Below, piece after piece: positions 1 to 11,910 of a DNA stretch of 59,302 bases (position 1 is its first letter; each line of letters begins with the position of its first letter). The DNA is from Blattamonas nauphoetae. Taxonomy: Eukaryota; Preaxostyla; Oxymonadida. The DNA lies in NCBI GenBank assembly GCA_033064195.1, contig JARBJD010000403.1, forward strand, positions 1-59,302, written 5' to 3'. Position numbers and translations under genes: made by a program. The notes beneath the pieces are model-generated. The model was not told where the DNA came from. It saw nothing but the letters and a program-made list of their open reading frames with translations, and searched no databases.

Positions 1-189
1 GAGAAATCATTTCGAACACCCATCAATGCGCATTTTGTGGTTTCAGTGACGTCGCAAACAATCAACAAGCATGCAAAAGATCATCTCATGTTCACACCAC
101 TCCGAAATCGTCAGTCCGCTTCCCACTTGTGGATAGCAGAAGTCAAGAATTTCTGACATGTAGCCAGTTGAAGAAAGAAATGTTGAACA

Positions 190-760
190 GAACAGATGGT
201 GGATGCGTATATCGATTCAGTTCAGACTGAATTAATGGTGTTGGCTCGTCCGCTGGAATCTCGAGTGATGTTCACCTTCCGATCGGTTCTGGACCACTTT
301 TCTCGTTTGGGATGCAGATTGATGAATCATCTGACCGAACCCTCACCAACGCCAGGATCACCACGATTCCGGCATCTTCATCCATTTCTCGAGAACCGGA
401 ACAGGTTTGGGATCGTGATGAAGCAACGATCTTGGACACAAATCTTGAAGGAAATGGGGCCTGTCTGAACACGCCAGTTTCGCATACACACCAGAGTTTC
501 ACCCAAAACCATTGTTGACGCTGCAAGGGAGTCGGATGATGACAGGCGCGCACACACTGACATTTGTTGAACAAAGCGACTCCACACCGATGAGTATTTC
601 TGTGTCGATCAACGCAGTGACGTCAGGAAGAGGAGATGACAATGTCTATCTGGATTGTTCGACCTCCAGACTGATCTTCCACTTCAAACTTATCTCTTCG
701 TGGAGTTTCTTTTATCTTTCTTCCATTTATATGCATACTCATCTTTCAGACATTCACTTT
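190..760 (+). pseudogene. Remnant of beta-sandwich/beta-helix surface-protein gene
   Basis: No intact gene is present. The plus strand around 512-700 reads LTLQGSRMMTGAHTLTF followed by a stretch rich in S, V and T. This resembles the short beta-rich repeat units that accompany Pmp-like beta-helix surface proteins. The preceding 190-510 is open in more than one frame but lacks a clear start. Frames change and no signal peptide or membrane anchor is visible, so I read this as a decayed fragment. The family assignment rests on motif style only. Confidence 0.3.
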
Positions 761-1346
761 CGATTGAAAACAGGAAATTTGAGGAAAATATAGATGCGCT
801 TAATTAGGTAACTGATCTCAGTCCCAAAACCGGAACTGAGATCGATCGATCTCAGTTTATGCTTGATTGATCTCCTGTATCAAAGGTCTGATCATCGTAT
901 TCGACCGATTTTAGTCTTCGGAAACAACAAAGAGTGAAGCTCCCAGAACAGTTGTTGGGGTGGTTGGATCCTGTGCAAACTGTAAAGATGACATGGAACA
1001 TGATTGAAGCGACAATTTGGGAGCTGACATGGAGAACACTGGTGTCTAATGATTTGTAGTGAGAGCTCCAATAATGTTCACACTTTGAATGATCGTGAAG
1101 AGACAGTTGTGCGTTTTGTGTGATTTGTCTCTAAAACTCTGAGAAGCTACAAACCGATACATCCGCGAATCCTTCGAGATGAACACTTCTTCCCCAAATA
1201 TCGAGAAAAGCAGGAAGAGCGGGACCGGAACATGATGTTCTCATTCTTTCACAGCTAAGTCAGCCAACGAGTCTGAGGTCTTGTGAGGTCCAAGTCAAGA
1301 GACGACGAAATCACTGATACTGACAAAGATGGGTGTGATATGAAGA
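761..1346. other. Stretch without recognisable gene
   Basis: I see no convincing coding frame, RNA gene or repeat here. The sequence is stop-rich in all frames and lies between oppositely oriented surface-protein remnants. Confidence 0.4.
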
Positions 1347-2931
1347 TCAGATTGGCTGTCGCTTTGGAGACGAGCAGGATGTGAACGTTTCGCATGAGTG
1401 GGTGAATGTGATCGTGATTCCTTCGATGAGAGACACATCAAGAACACCAGATCGTGCAGAAACTGATGAGTGGCAGGAGACGAAGGATGTGTCGGAGAGA
1501 GTCACAGATTGGATGGGTTGGATGGTGGATGAAAGAATTGACGGAGATGTGGATGAAGTGAACGATGTAAAGGAGCAGGATGTGATAGTGAGTGAGCTAG
1601 CTGCGTGGAAGTGATCAGGAAGTGAGATTAAGAGTCGATTCTTGTTTCGAAGGAAAGTGATGAGACGACGAGTTGCCCTGTCTGTCGTCCAATCGAGAGT
1701 GTGATTGAGTGAAGAGCGATCGCTTCGTCCCTCTTCGTCTCGTCTTGAAGGTTGATCTACTTTGAGAGTGTCAGCAGTATTCGCTCGACCATTCCCTTTC
1801 CGATCATCGAACAAGCAACTCCAAAATGACCGCAGTGGCCGATGTCCTTTCCTTTCTTCCCATCCACATCAATCTCGTTTCAAGGTTCGACAAGACACAC
1901 CAGAAGCGACGATTCCACTGAAGTGGATGAATCAATTCACCAGAACTTGTTTTCATCTGTTACTGGATAAACTGGCGGGAAGCGAGAGAGCAAGTTGCGT
2001 CGCAAACGAAGTACCAGAAATGAAGATGAGGGCACCAGATAGAACAGAGTTCGATGATTCCTCTGCAAACGAAATCCCTTTCAGATTGAGGTCCCAATTC
2101 GTATGTTGGGTTGCTGAGAGAACAAGCGAGAGGAGAGGAGCACCAGTCAATGAGCACGACTCAATTCGTATTGTTGTGAAGCAGAGTGTGTCTGTGTCGG
2201 TCAGTTCAACACGGAGGGTTGCTGAATGAGATGTCGAAAGGGCTGAAGTGAGTGGGGTGTCTGATTCCGGTGAGCCAAATGAACACTCCTCGATTGAGAG
2301 CGAGCTAGTTGTCTCTTTCACAACGGGAAGACTTTTGCTCCACTTTCGGATGCGGAAGAAGAAGCAGATGTTGTATTCAACACGAAAAGCGCGGTGCTGA
2401 GTGAATGAGCGAGTGCCGAGGCGAGAGCCGAGGACAGGGAGGAGATAGAATAACAGCGATAACCCGAAGAATGGGTGGCCAGAGGTGAGAGAGCTGTCGC
2501 ATCCAACGAAGTCAAAAGAGGCTGAGATTGAGTGAACGATCCTGCCCAATGTGAAGGAGTCACGACTGTTCCAAGAGAGGATGACGTCACATGAACACAT
2601 CGCGCTTTCCCAGCAATTGTCTGGGTGATGTCTTCGAAGTTCACAGAAACGGACGAGGTTGGCTGTTCGGTTGTGATGGCGAGCAGGGCGTGACCAGACA
2701 CAGAAAGGAATTGAATGACACGAGAGGCACTCCAAATATCGTGAAGTCAAATGATCCTTCCACAGTATCTTTGTCCACCTCCAACAGCGATCGCAACACT
2801 TTCGCCGTCTTCGCATCGTGGATGTTGTGCCAGACACCGTGATGTCTCTCCTCCTCGCTGTCTTTTCCCCGAAGAGAGGATTCGATGAAGATGTCGTTGT
2901 ATCGAGCGGATGTGTTGTTCTCGAATCTCAC
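1347..2931 (-). pseudogene. Decayed beta-helix surface-protein gene
   Basis: Three overlapping minus-strand frames (1347-1814, 1953-2837 and 2641-2931) carry the features of a right-handed beta-helix, Pmp-like cell-surface protein. These are runs such as SLTITSCSFTSFTSS and VTLSDTSFVSCHSS, with recurrent S/T-x-F-x-x-C turns, plus the stretch FENNTSARYNDIFIESS. Such proteins are built of 20-30 residue coils and are normally secreted or membrane-anchored. The coding potential jumps between frames and no complete N-terminus is visible, so the gene is probably dead, though unrecognised introns could explain some jumps. The next frame downstream on the same strand (3211-3459) may be its continuation. 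Confidence 0.5.
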
Positions 2932-3210
2932 ATGGTTTAGCTCAGTCGTTTTGAATCTAATCGGCCTCGCGTCGCTCTTCTTCCATCTTTACTCTCCTCC
3001 TTTTCCTTTGGGATGTTTCCTTTCTTCTTCATCCAACCCGAGCTGTTCTTCCTCATCTGCCTTTTCACGTTCAATCTGTTTCTGATGAGTGTTCAAGCGA
3101 ATCAGACTTCCAGAGTCTGTGGTTAAGAGGAAAGAGAACGAGATGTCTGTCAGAGAGACACAACTAGATGAAATTCAATCAAGTGAAGCGGCAGCTCCAT
3201 CATCCTCATT

Positions 3211-4640
3211 CTAACCATCCGATGTCTGCGTGACAGAGTGGACAGTTGATGAGGACAAAGTCATTGGAAACATCGTCGAGACCGAAAAGATTCTTCTGAA
3301 GTTAGACCTCCGCCCACCAACGCTGTCGAAATGAGCCGAGCTGGGGTCGAGTGGTAGGCAGAGGCCAACGAGGAACATCTCAACCGATGTGCAGGCAACA
3401 AACGAGCAATTGCGGACTTGAACTTCCGGATCGACTTGATCTCGATCTGTTGGCTTCAAGCAGCTGCGCAGTGATTTGACATTGTGAGAGGCAGGCTTTT
3501 AGTTTTTAGGTAGAACGGGAATTCCTGAGATTTCCGACAATCCGTAACTGCGGTGCTTTCGTGTAATTCGCTTGTCCTTCTTGAGAGTTTTCGATGCTTC
3601 CAGTTTCGTTGCTTCCAGCTCCTTTTTCCGTCTTTCTGCTTGTTCGAACATTTTTCTTTCTTCTCGTTTTCTTGTTCCGAGAGACGTGTTGTTTGTGTCA
3701 TGTGGGGAACGTGAGGAGCGTGGAGTGCAGACACGAAACGAGCGAGGGAGGGAGCACAGTTGTACCGAGCGACCAGAAATTCACCGGAGTGGAACTGAGC
3801 TTGCCAGGAAGCGAGCGACAGCGTCGAAGTGGCTCGATGTCGTGTGAAGGAGGAAATAGGAGAATGGCCAGTGAGGAGTGTGGTCTAGCCATCGTTGAGA
3901 GAAAGCACAATTGTTTAAAGAGGGCTGGATGGGAGGAAGCTGAAATTGGGGTTGACGCGGGACAGCATCGAAAGATAATCGAGCAGGTGCAGTCCCAGCC
4001 GAGGGAGGATCTTCGCGTGTGACGTGTGGGTGTACTCCAAATCGGAGAGTGTCGAGAGCGTTGGATGTGATCCTGATGACAGAATCTCGTTCAGCACGTT
4101 CAGTCGGACTGAGGGCGCCTGGTCACGGGACAGGTTCGGTTGATGTTTCGGCATTTTCTGACACATCTGCTCTGACAGGCATTCTGGAGCAGCGAAGTAG
4201 TTCGTAGAGTAGAGAGCGTGGAGAGGGGAGCGGCGATGCTGGGACAGGAGCAAGACGTGGGGTGTTTGTAGCGGGTGGAATGATGATTGGAGCGAGTTAT
4301 TGAGGCGACGAGGCACGCGGCGTGGGAAGGAGAAGAGTTTGACTTCTCTTGTTCCTTGGACGACGAAGGTGATTGTTCGTTTGGCTCATCATCTCCATTT
4401 AAGGACATGTTCGTCGGATTAATGATGATTGGGGGGTGCCATGAGGTCGGAGGGAGTGCACAGGAGGTGGATGGAGGAAGGATCGTAATATCTTGCGCTG
4501 TTTTCGACTTGTGAGTGTGTAACGTCTTCAAAAGCAGTGAAGGAGATGTTGATTGGGATTTTCCAGGTGTGGTGAATGTTGGAGGTCGAATAGCGAGTGA
4601 AGTCGCGAAAGACGGACTCGCTGTAAACATGATTGGTTTT
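3211..4640 (-). pseudogene. Probable continuation of a decayed minus-strand surface-protein gene
   Basis: 3211-3459 on the minus strand contains VQVRNCSFVACTSVEMF, a beta-helix-type coil. Around 3550-3700 another minus-strand frame gives a charged helical stretch (ERRKKELEATKLEASKTLKK) that could be a cytoplasmic tail. 4100-4630 is an S/P/T-rich open stretch. The pieces are not in one frame and no gene can be delimited. A multi-exon gene is the alternative. Confidence 0.25.
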
Positions 4641-5239
4641 GTTCAGATTTCTACGAATTCATGACCGGAATAGGCTCTTCATGTCAAAGGCCCATTTCTA
4701 GCGACCATACTTGCTTATTCCAACAAAAGTGAGCATGGTGAAGCCACCAAATGACAGTCCTCCTTTGGACACACAGAGCTTCAATTAGCCATGTTTGGGA
4801 CGCTTCCAGGAAAGACCAGATCTTTCAAAGTGGTGGAAAGCGGCGATAACACATTGAATCGTGAACAGCAAAACATTCGCGTCGCGTTGTGATACCGAAT
4901 ATGAAAAGTGGCAAAGAATGCGAATCCGGCCAACATGGCACACCCAGTAATGCGGAGACACTGTGCGTAGTTCATCAGAAAGAGAATGATGAGACTAGAT
5001 TGAGAGGAAAAGACGTCTCTTTCCAGGCGTTGACCAGAAACAGGAAAAAGCGGATGAGGGAGAACACTTGGTTGAGGCAGTTGGCTGATGGGTGGAGAAA
5101 TTGCATCCGATAAATCTTGTGAAGATGGGAGATGTTGTCAGGCTGGAATTAGAGATGAAGACAAAGAATGAGAAAAGAAATGATATCACACATTATTCGT
5201 GCACTGTTTAATCTCTAAAAGTGTGAAAAGGATGATTAT
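4641..5239. other. Stretch without recognisable gene
   Basis: Only short hydrophobic or low-complexity frames occur here, such as 4781-4975 and 4995-5189 on the minus strand. Nothing in them can be assigned to a family. Confidence 0.3.
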
Positions 5240-5495
5240 CAACAGATCTTAACATAGGAAGAGCTGTATTTCTGGTTTGAACGACATCTTCCGCGTCCCG
5301 ATGTTGACATGCGCTTTCGATATCAGCAGGGATTCCAGCTGTGTATCATGCTTGACCAAGTTTAGTAGTGTTTCCATTGTCTTGAAATCACTATTGATCA
5401 ACCTTCATCTCTCCGACACTGAGTCGTTCTCTTCGATGCACATCCCGAACATCTGCTACAGATTGCCTCCCTTCAGGCAGTTCAGCACTTGAGTG
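5240..5495 (-). pseudogene. Short decayed host coding remnant
   Basis: The minus strand reads as a plausible protein ending in METLLNLVKHDTQLESLL and SKAHVNIGTRKMSFKP, preceded in the same frame by MFGMCIEENDSVSER. In-frame stops lie between the parts and no start is visible. I do not recognise the protein. It is listed because residue composition and frame continuity over about 80 codons look protein-like. Confidence 0.25.
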
Positions 5496-5534
5496 AAGGA
5501 TCAATATTGCGTTGAGAAGACTCGAGGGAGGCTG

Positions 5535-5617
5535 TTAGTTTTGGTCGAGGTTGTTAGCGTAGATGAAGTCTTGAGCGACTTGGTACGCGTTCGTATCCGC
5601 ATTCAGTCCGAGTTGGC
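5535..5617 (-). pseudogene. Possible last exon of an unidentified host gene
   Basis: Minus-strand codons give QLGLNADTNAYQVAQDF and end with LDQN and a stop. A pyrimidine tract ending in CAG lies directly upstream on that strand (about 5618-5640), as at a 3-prime splice site. No upstream exon was found before the Polinton begins near 5.74 kb. The gene may have been cut by the element, or this may be chance. Confidence 0.2.
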
Positions 5618-5884
5618 TGGGAGAGGGAGGGAGAGGGAATGCAGCGATGTAGATGGAATATAGTGATGGTGAACACAATGAAGAAGGGAGAGAAGACGAG
5701 GAGAAGCGGGAGGGCGGATAGATCGACAAGACCCTTTATTCTCTATTCACAAATCTCATTTTTATTAAACTCTCACTTTCGCTTTTTCAAGTTGGTTAAA
5801 TGTGGTAATATTGTATCACCAAAGTCAAATGCTTAAATCTCGCATTTTACTTAATCCAAGGTATCCAGAAAATTATGGGTATTT

Positions 5885-6309
5885 TTGAAAGCCCTGCTAG
5901 TGACCCCAAAGGGTCGTTACTTCCTCAGTCAGTCGGATGTCAACGAAAATGATGATGCTCGTGTTCTTCCCATCTTGATGATTCCACTTACTGCAACTCT
6001 CGTTCATGTGATGTTCATTGTTGATCCTGAGAAAATCACTGGATATAAACTCTGTCCGTATTGTCAGTCAAGAGGATTCCAAGTCAAGGATTCTCACTTC
6101 AAGACATACTACGAGAAGCATCTCAAAGAGTGCAAAGAGCTTGATGGAAAACTTGTGAAGAAGATCACTCTTGACAAAACACCAAGACCATATGTTCCAC
6201 ATATCCTCAACAATAGAACTTATGAATTTCTGATGGCACACAAAAGACAAGACGAATTCAAACCAACGCAGTACTACATCACGTACGATTTCGAAACAAT
6301 GGAGGATCT
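5885..6309 (+). pseudogene. Polinton DNA polymerase B, first piece
   Basis: Fossil piece of a protein-primed family B DNA polymerase, the enzyme Polintons use to copy themselves. It carries a zinc-finger-like segment (LCPYCQSRGF, then a histidine-containing helix) and ends at YDFETMEDL, which matches the exonuclease I (DxE) motif of proofreading family B polymerases. The piece stops where the hAT-like composite inserts, and the 8-bp duplication GAGGATCT marks the junction. Confidence 0.7.
6302..6309. repeat. Target-site duplication, left copy (GAGGATCT)
   Basis: The same 8 bp recur at 13702-13709, immediately outside the TAGGCATGGGC inverted ends. Eight bp is the duplication length of the hAT superfamily. 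Confidence 0.85.
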
Positions 6310-6555
6310 TAGGCATGGGCACCAGTCAGTCCACAATCAATGAGTCCAGTCACCAAAAAATCGAGTCGGTGACTCACCCCACAAGGCAAATTCTGGAGGA
6401 ATGCAGACCCAGTATGCCCCCATTCCAGTCGAAGGTCACTTTATGATGGATCATCACCTTTATTTCCTCCTTTTCTTCCTCAGATTCTCATTCACAGTCT
6501 AACGTCACTCTCCATTGACTTTTTCTGGTTTATCTTTCACATTTCACACTATTTT

Positions 6556-8539
6556 TAGGCATGGCTGACCGGCACTGACCGGTCAGTTTTCGCCGAAAAG
6601 TACTGACGGTCACTGACCGGAGAAATTCCGGAACCCGTAATCGAGAGTTACCATTTCTCCGACGTATTTTCGTTTTGATCGGAAATGAGAGCATATTGAA
6701 CGAGATTCAGTGTCTTTTCATCTGTATATGGTTTTATTCAATCCTTTTAATTTTCATGAAGCTATTTCAAATTCATTTTCATCTTCTGATTCTGATCAAA
6801 CCCACATGGTCACAGGTTTTATGAGCAAACTCCAGAGAAGTGCCAATATCTGCATTCTTACTGATGGCTCCAACCAATAATGATCACCGACTTCACCAGT
6901 TGCGATAGGAAATCTCCTGTTATCATTTGAAAGAAACGAGAGAGTGTGTTAACATAAATAACGAAAAGTGTTCCTCGTGAAGAATACAAATTTGTGAAAG
7001 CATTCCGTGCTCGCATGAATATAAAGAACGAGAGGATACACACGATCAGGATGGCCACACCTTTGTATAAGGCCACCAATGTTGTACTAACCGCTGAATC
7101 AAGTTGATGATGGCGCGGATGTGCGAGATGAAAAACGAGTTGACAGCGCTCGTACAACATTCAGAAGGAGAGGGAGATGTGTGAAGGGCAGCGTGGTCGA
7201 TTGTGAAGGGTTGATGTGGACGAGATGAGGAATAGCGTGTAAGTGATGTATGAGGATGAGAGAGACGAGGTGTCCGGTATCTATTTCGCTTCCACCAAGC
7301 ACAGCTCACTCGCTGTCAACTCGTCTTCTCTCCCATCTTCCAAGCGCTCGCCTTCAATCATCCAGTCGCATTTTCCACTCTTTCGTGCTCCATGTCGCTT
7401 AGAAATATCATATCGAGTCGCTTCCAGACGGACATCACATCATGTTTTGAATGTGATGAACAGGTCCAGTGAGTACCGGTGATGAATTCACGGTGCTCAT
7501 GGTTTGGGTTGTGATCTTCGAATGTCGAGATGACGAAACAAAACGGAAGAAACCTGACTGAGATTGAGTAGGGCGATGATGTGGAGGATGCACACACTAA
7601 CGAAGAGAATACTGTCGTTAGTGGTGTTCTCAATCTCCTCTCACATCTGCCTGGATTGGACCAGGAAGTATCTGAGCTGATGATGTGTTTTGATGAACAC
7701 GAGAGGTATAGTGTGTTGATGTCAATGTCTAAATGAATGTTTTCGATGGATGTGTGCTACAGGGAGATAAGATGTCTTGAACCGGTCAATTCATCAGCGC
7801 TGGAGTCTGAAACAGAGTGCCTTGCAAATATGGTGGCGAATGCTGTGAGAACAGATTTGAAAGAAGACAATCGGAAAACAGACTCTCAATTTACCTTTCT
7901 GGACCAAAAGACATCGTTTTTCTGGTAAATTAGAGATAAGAGTTGACAAACTGTGATCATGTTGAATTGTGTCAGTATTGGAGTGAGGCGCATGTTCATC
8001 ATTAATCCCTCAGATTAGTACTGTGTGTGTGTGAAATAGTTCTTGTGAACGTTCGAAACTTAATAGCTTCGATAGACAATGCTTTAGAGAATGAGAGTGG
8101 CAGAGAGACAGAAATGATGGAATCGAAAATGGCGAAAATATGACAAGGTAAGCTCTTGAGACGAAAAATTTCAGATCACACAATGGGTTTGTCCTTATTT
8201 CGATTGAATCACGAGAGAACCACCCTCGAGCTGTTCTGAAGAAAATTGAGAACAAGACAGATAAAAGTGAAAAGAATCAGACCAATCACAGTACAAACGC
8301 AGATTAGTAAAAACGACGCGATGACGACCCCTATATGCACAAGGATCAAGAAAGGAGCTGTATCGCACAAATAACTGAAAAGAGGCTATCAGACGACATC
8401 AGTTCGCAATTCATGGCATTACTATCTGGATTCTTGCCTGGTTCTTATGAATATAATGTATTTTTGATCTGACGAGATCCGACCCTTTAATTATTCTCGG
8501 TGACACTGACCGGCACTTTTGGCCGGTCAGCCATGCCTA
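6556..8539 (+). mobile_element. Nested hAT-like element A (TAGGCATGGCTGACCGG family)
   Basis: A 1.98 kb element with ends TAGGCATGGCTGACCGGC and its inverted complement, and tandem sub-terminal copies of ACTGACCGG/CTGACCGGTCAG. The flanks show an imperfect duplication of a TATTTT tract, so the exact terminal base is ambiguous by one position. The interior has no transposase. Its minus strand at 6858-7160 encodes STTLVALYKGV and ILSFFIFMR, which resembles the plus-strand interior of element B. A and B are therefore diverged copies of one family in opposite orientation. Confidence 0.75.
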
Positions 8540-9150
8540 TATTTTTGAGTAATACACTCATTTTAGATAAATCAAACGAATTTAGCCACAAGTCATCACG
8601 TCACCCCATACTTTTGTCGCGAGTCACTTTGAGTCACTGATCCGCCCATGCAATCATGCAAATAGTCACCGGACTGACTGGACTGTCCGATCTCCTTTTC
8701 ACCTGGAACTCAGCGCGTGAATCGACAAGGTTTAAATTCTGATTTTCCCTTCATTTCCACTCTATTTGATGAAAGGACACTGATTTTGACCTTCAGGTCC
8801 AGAACACCCCAGATTATGGATGTAGACAATAAGAGTATCAGAATGTTTAAGTATCTCTGTATGAACAATTGATCTGATTTCATCGTCCTTTGTTCTCAGA
8901 ACGTCACCAGCATCTCTTCTAGACTGGCAAGACAGAGCATCGCATCCCAAGTGACAACTGATAGGATCGTGGAATCTACCGTCAATTGTGTGCTATTGAA
9001 TCTGGTTATTTGATTTTCTTCAGTATTCTCTTTCCAACCCTCTTTAATCTGCGGAATAGCACCATTGAGATTTTGACCGTCTCGATCTCACAAACAGGAA
9101 ATGAATCTCTCACAATATTGGACGCTATAGCACGTTGAGCATGCTGAACT
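8540..9150. other. Spacer in the composite with an extra hAT-type terminus
   Basis: No gene is seen. At about 8618-8652 the sequence ends in GATCCGCCCATGCA, preceded by GAGTCACTTTGAGTCACT. On the complementary strand this resembles the outer element's end (CATGGGC, then GACTC repeats). It may be the worn end of another related copy. Confidence 0.4.
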
Positions 9151-10811
9151 TTGTACTGTTCATCAACACACCGTTATCACCCTCGTTTGCCAGCCACGGA
9201 GGCACACTCACTCTGGTTGACATTTCCATTCGCCCATCCGACTACTCGACTCATGTATATCCCTAATTCAGTCGACACACAAACAAACATGCTTGCTGTT
9301 CGTCTTGGAGTTCTCTCAACTTCTCTGAATCAGGACACTCCATTCCTCTCGTCGGGACTGTTCTCTCGTTTCAACCTCATCTCCTCCACTTTTCAAATAT
9401 TTTGACATCCCTCCTCGCAAACAGCACGGACGATGTTTGGTCGGATGATGTCACAGATTCCGTCGTGATCACCTCGTCAAACTTTGATCGATGCGATGCC
9501 TGTTGCACAAACACCCTTTTCAGCGGCAGCCGTTTCCGCACCCTTTTCACTCTTGATTGCTCATTCTCCCACTTAACTTTGACAAATGAAGGCCAGCAGA
9601 CTCTCTCAGGCACGACGCAACTCATCGGGGATGGCTTCGCCTCCATCTCTCGAAATGGGGAAGGAGGAGCCATCCAATTCAATCCATCCGATACCTCTGC
9701 CGTTCTCACCGTTACAAACGATGCTTTCACATCCTGCTCCTCAACCAGCAGCTCCAAAGGAGGAGCCGTCTCTGCATCGAACCGCAAGGTCGTCGTCGCC
9801 GGAGCGACCTTCACAGAATGCACACGACATTCTGGAGGAGCCATTGCGACCACTGCAGCACAACTCACAGTGTCTGACAGTGCATTCTACACGTGCCAGG
9901 CCATCTGCCATGCGTGGATCGAAGAAAGAGGAGATGTCCCATTTCGAGGTGATCCAGACACACCAGAAACCTACAGATTGAACGGCGGCGGAGGAGCGAT
10001 GTGATTTGAACTGCAGTCTTCGTATTATCTGCTCAGCTCGTGTCTCTTCGAGTCCTGCCTTGTCCCGTCGTTTGGAGGCGGAGTCGTTCTCTGACCGTAC
10101 GGTTGCGCAGCTCGGATTTCTTCAGAATGGTGATTTGCATGTTTCTCGGCACCACAGGTTTCCTTTTGTCTCTTTTCTTCATTTTCTTTGTCTCATCTCT
10201 CGCTAAGTGTCCACCATCAAAACGGAACGATCAGGAGGGCAGATCGTGATAATTGTATGTAGTCGGTTCATTGTTGACGACGTCGAGGGCTACAACTATT
10301 TTCGAGATGATCTCAACAATGAAGATGGTGTCCAAACCAAACGAAAGGAGAGTCTTTCACAGAAACGAAGGAATCAGAAGCCAAGAACATCCCATTCGGT
10401 ACGTCTGGTCAATTTCCTGGATCGACGGTGGAATTCATGGATGCCGATGTTCATGTCGCCACATCTGGATCGAAAGTCTGGGATTGTGGATCTTCGTCAA
10501 AACAATGCGAGACAGTGACATTCGCTGGGAACAAAGTGAAAACAAACTACAAAGTGATTGTGGCAGCAGGAGAATACTCGTCTGAGAACGAAGATGAGAC
10601 GTGCATTCTCGTCAACACGAAGATAGTCCGAATCGAAGGGGCGGGATCGTCGTCAACCAGCGTCTCTTTCATCAAACCAACCTTCTTTCAAACGGCCAAC
10701 ATGACAGTATCAGCTGGACTCCTTTCTGTGTCGGCGATGTCACTCACTCTGATCAACTGCATTCTGAAAGGAACTGGACAAGCCATCCAAGCTGACTATA
10801 CCTCGACATAA
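9150..10811 (+). pseudogene. Beta-helix surface-protein gene pieces carried inside the composite
   Basis: 9402-10004 has classic Pmp-like coils: GGAIQFNPSDTSAVLTVTND, AFTSCSSTSSSKGGAVSASN, then GATFTECTRHSGGAIAT. 10428-10811 reads VHVATSGSKVWDCGSSSKQC and later GAGSSSTSVSF, which looks like the N-terminal region of the same kind of protein. The order is therefore not that of one intact gene. Such proteins are normally extracellular beta-helices. Frame changes and the absence of a signal peptide indicate decay, and these pieces have been moved by the hAT-like composite. Confidence 0.6.
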
Positions 10812-11902
10812 TCCACACACTCCTTTCACCCTGCAACTGCAAAATCGAAGCATGGAGCCAGTCTGGACATCAATCTGGACATAAACGCTAGGACAACGCT
10901 AAGAATGACACCTATCGGATCATAGAAACAAAATACCGCAATCAAAACAACTTCAAATCACTGCACTGGACCACCAACGCAAGTGGTGAAGAACAACGCA
11001 GCAGATCTTCAGATGCTTCTCACGCGATCCGCGTTCAATCCACAGGAGATGAGGATTCCTTTCTCTACTTCCCATGGAGCTGCGGACTTTTGGACACTTC
11101 GAAGTCTCGTGACTGAGGAGCAGTTGCAGTGATGTTCCAGTCGAGCTGGGAGTCAGATGTCGTTGATTGGGGTGACAGTATTGTGATGGTATTCATCTAA
11201 GGAGGACGCAAGGGAGTTCCATGGAACACAAGAACCTAACCACTCTTCAAATCACCACTGTTTCCGCCAATGAACACGGACGCAAAATCACTCGAAGTCA
11301 ATTCCAAACACCTTTCGCATTCCTCTGACTCTCCCCTCTCTCGCCCAACTCTTCTGCATGCTTCAATGCTTCAATGCTCCTTCAAGTCGTCTGGCTCTGT
11401 GTGGCCGCTCAGACTCTGATCTCCGTCTTGGCAATAGGAACCTTCAACACCACAACTGAGACAGCCTCTCGTCTTGTCGGCAATCGGCATCGCTTCTGAT
11501 CTCACCTGTTTACTGTCAACTTTCCTGACTTCCTCGTCTCCATCTTTCATTCTCTTTCTCCCAGCAGTCTCACACATCTCCTTCACTCTCTTCCTCCTCC
11601 TCCTGGCACTGGACCAGACACCACACATCCACAGCATCAACAGCGACTCTCATCACAAGTGCGACAGGATCACTCACATCCAACACAGCCATCTCGCTTC
11701 ACCTTGTATTGCACCAGATCAAGCTTCCATTTCATTATTGATCATTCTGTTTTCTAATGTCCTCATCAGTCAGAATGATGTATTTGGAGGAATGACCGAT
11801 GCGATCAGACCATAACTCGTGTTGGAGACTGAAGAAGTCTCAACATCCCGTCACGAAGAGAAATTGTGACCAAATTATCCTTCTGGAGCATATTTCAATC
11901 AG
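10812..11902. other. Non-coding spacer within the composite
   Basis: I see no convincing gene. Short frames such as 11474-11815 are S/L/H-rich without family features and may be further worn surface-protein sequence. Confidence 0.4.
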
Positions 11903-11910
11903 TTCATCTC

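Noticed and set aside
3594-4022. 142-residue plus-strand frame
   Set aside because: The composition is arginine- and glutamate-rich with no family features, and it overlaps minus-strand surface-protein-like sequence.
5740-5884. Left terminal inverted repeat of the Polinton
   Set aside because: I compared it by eye with the complement of 34510-34809 and found no convincing match, so no terminal repeat is annotated.
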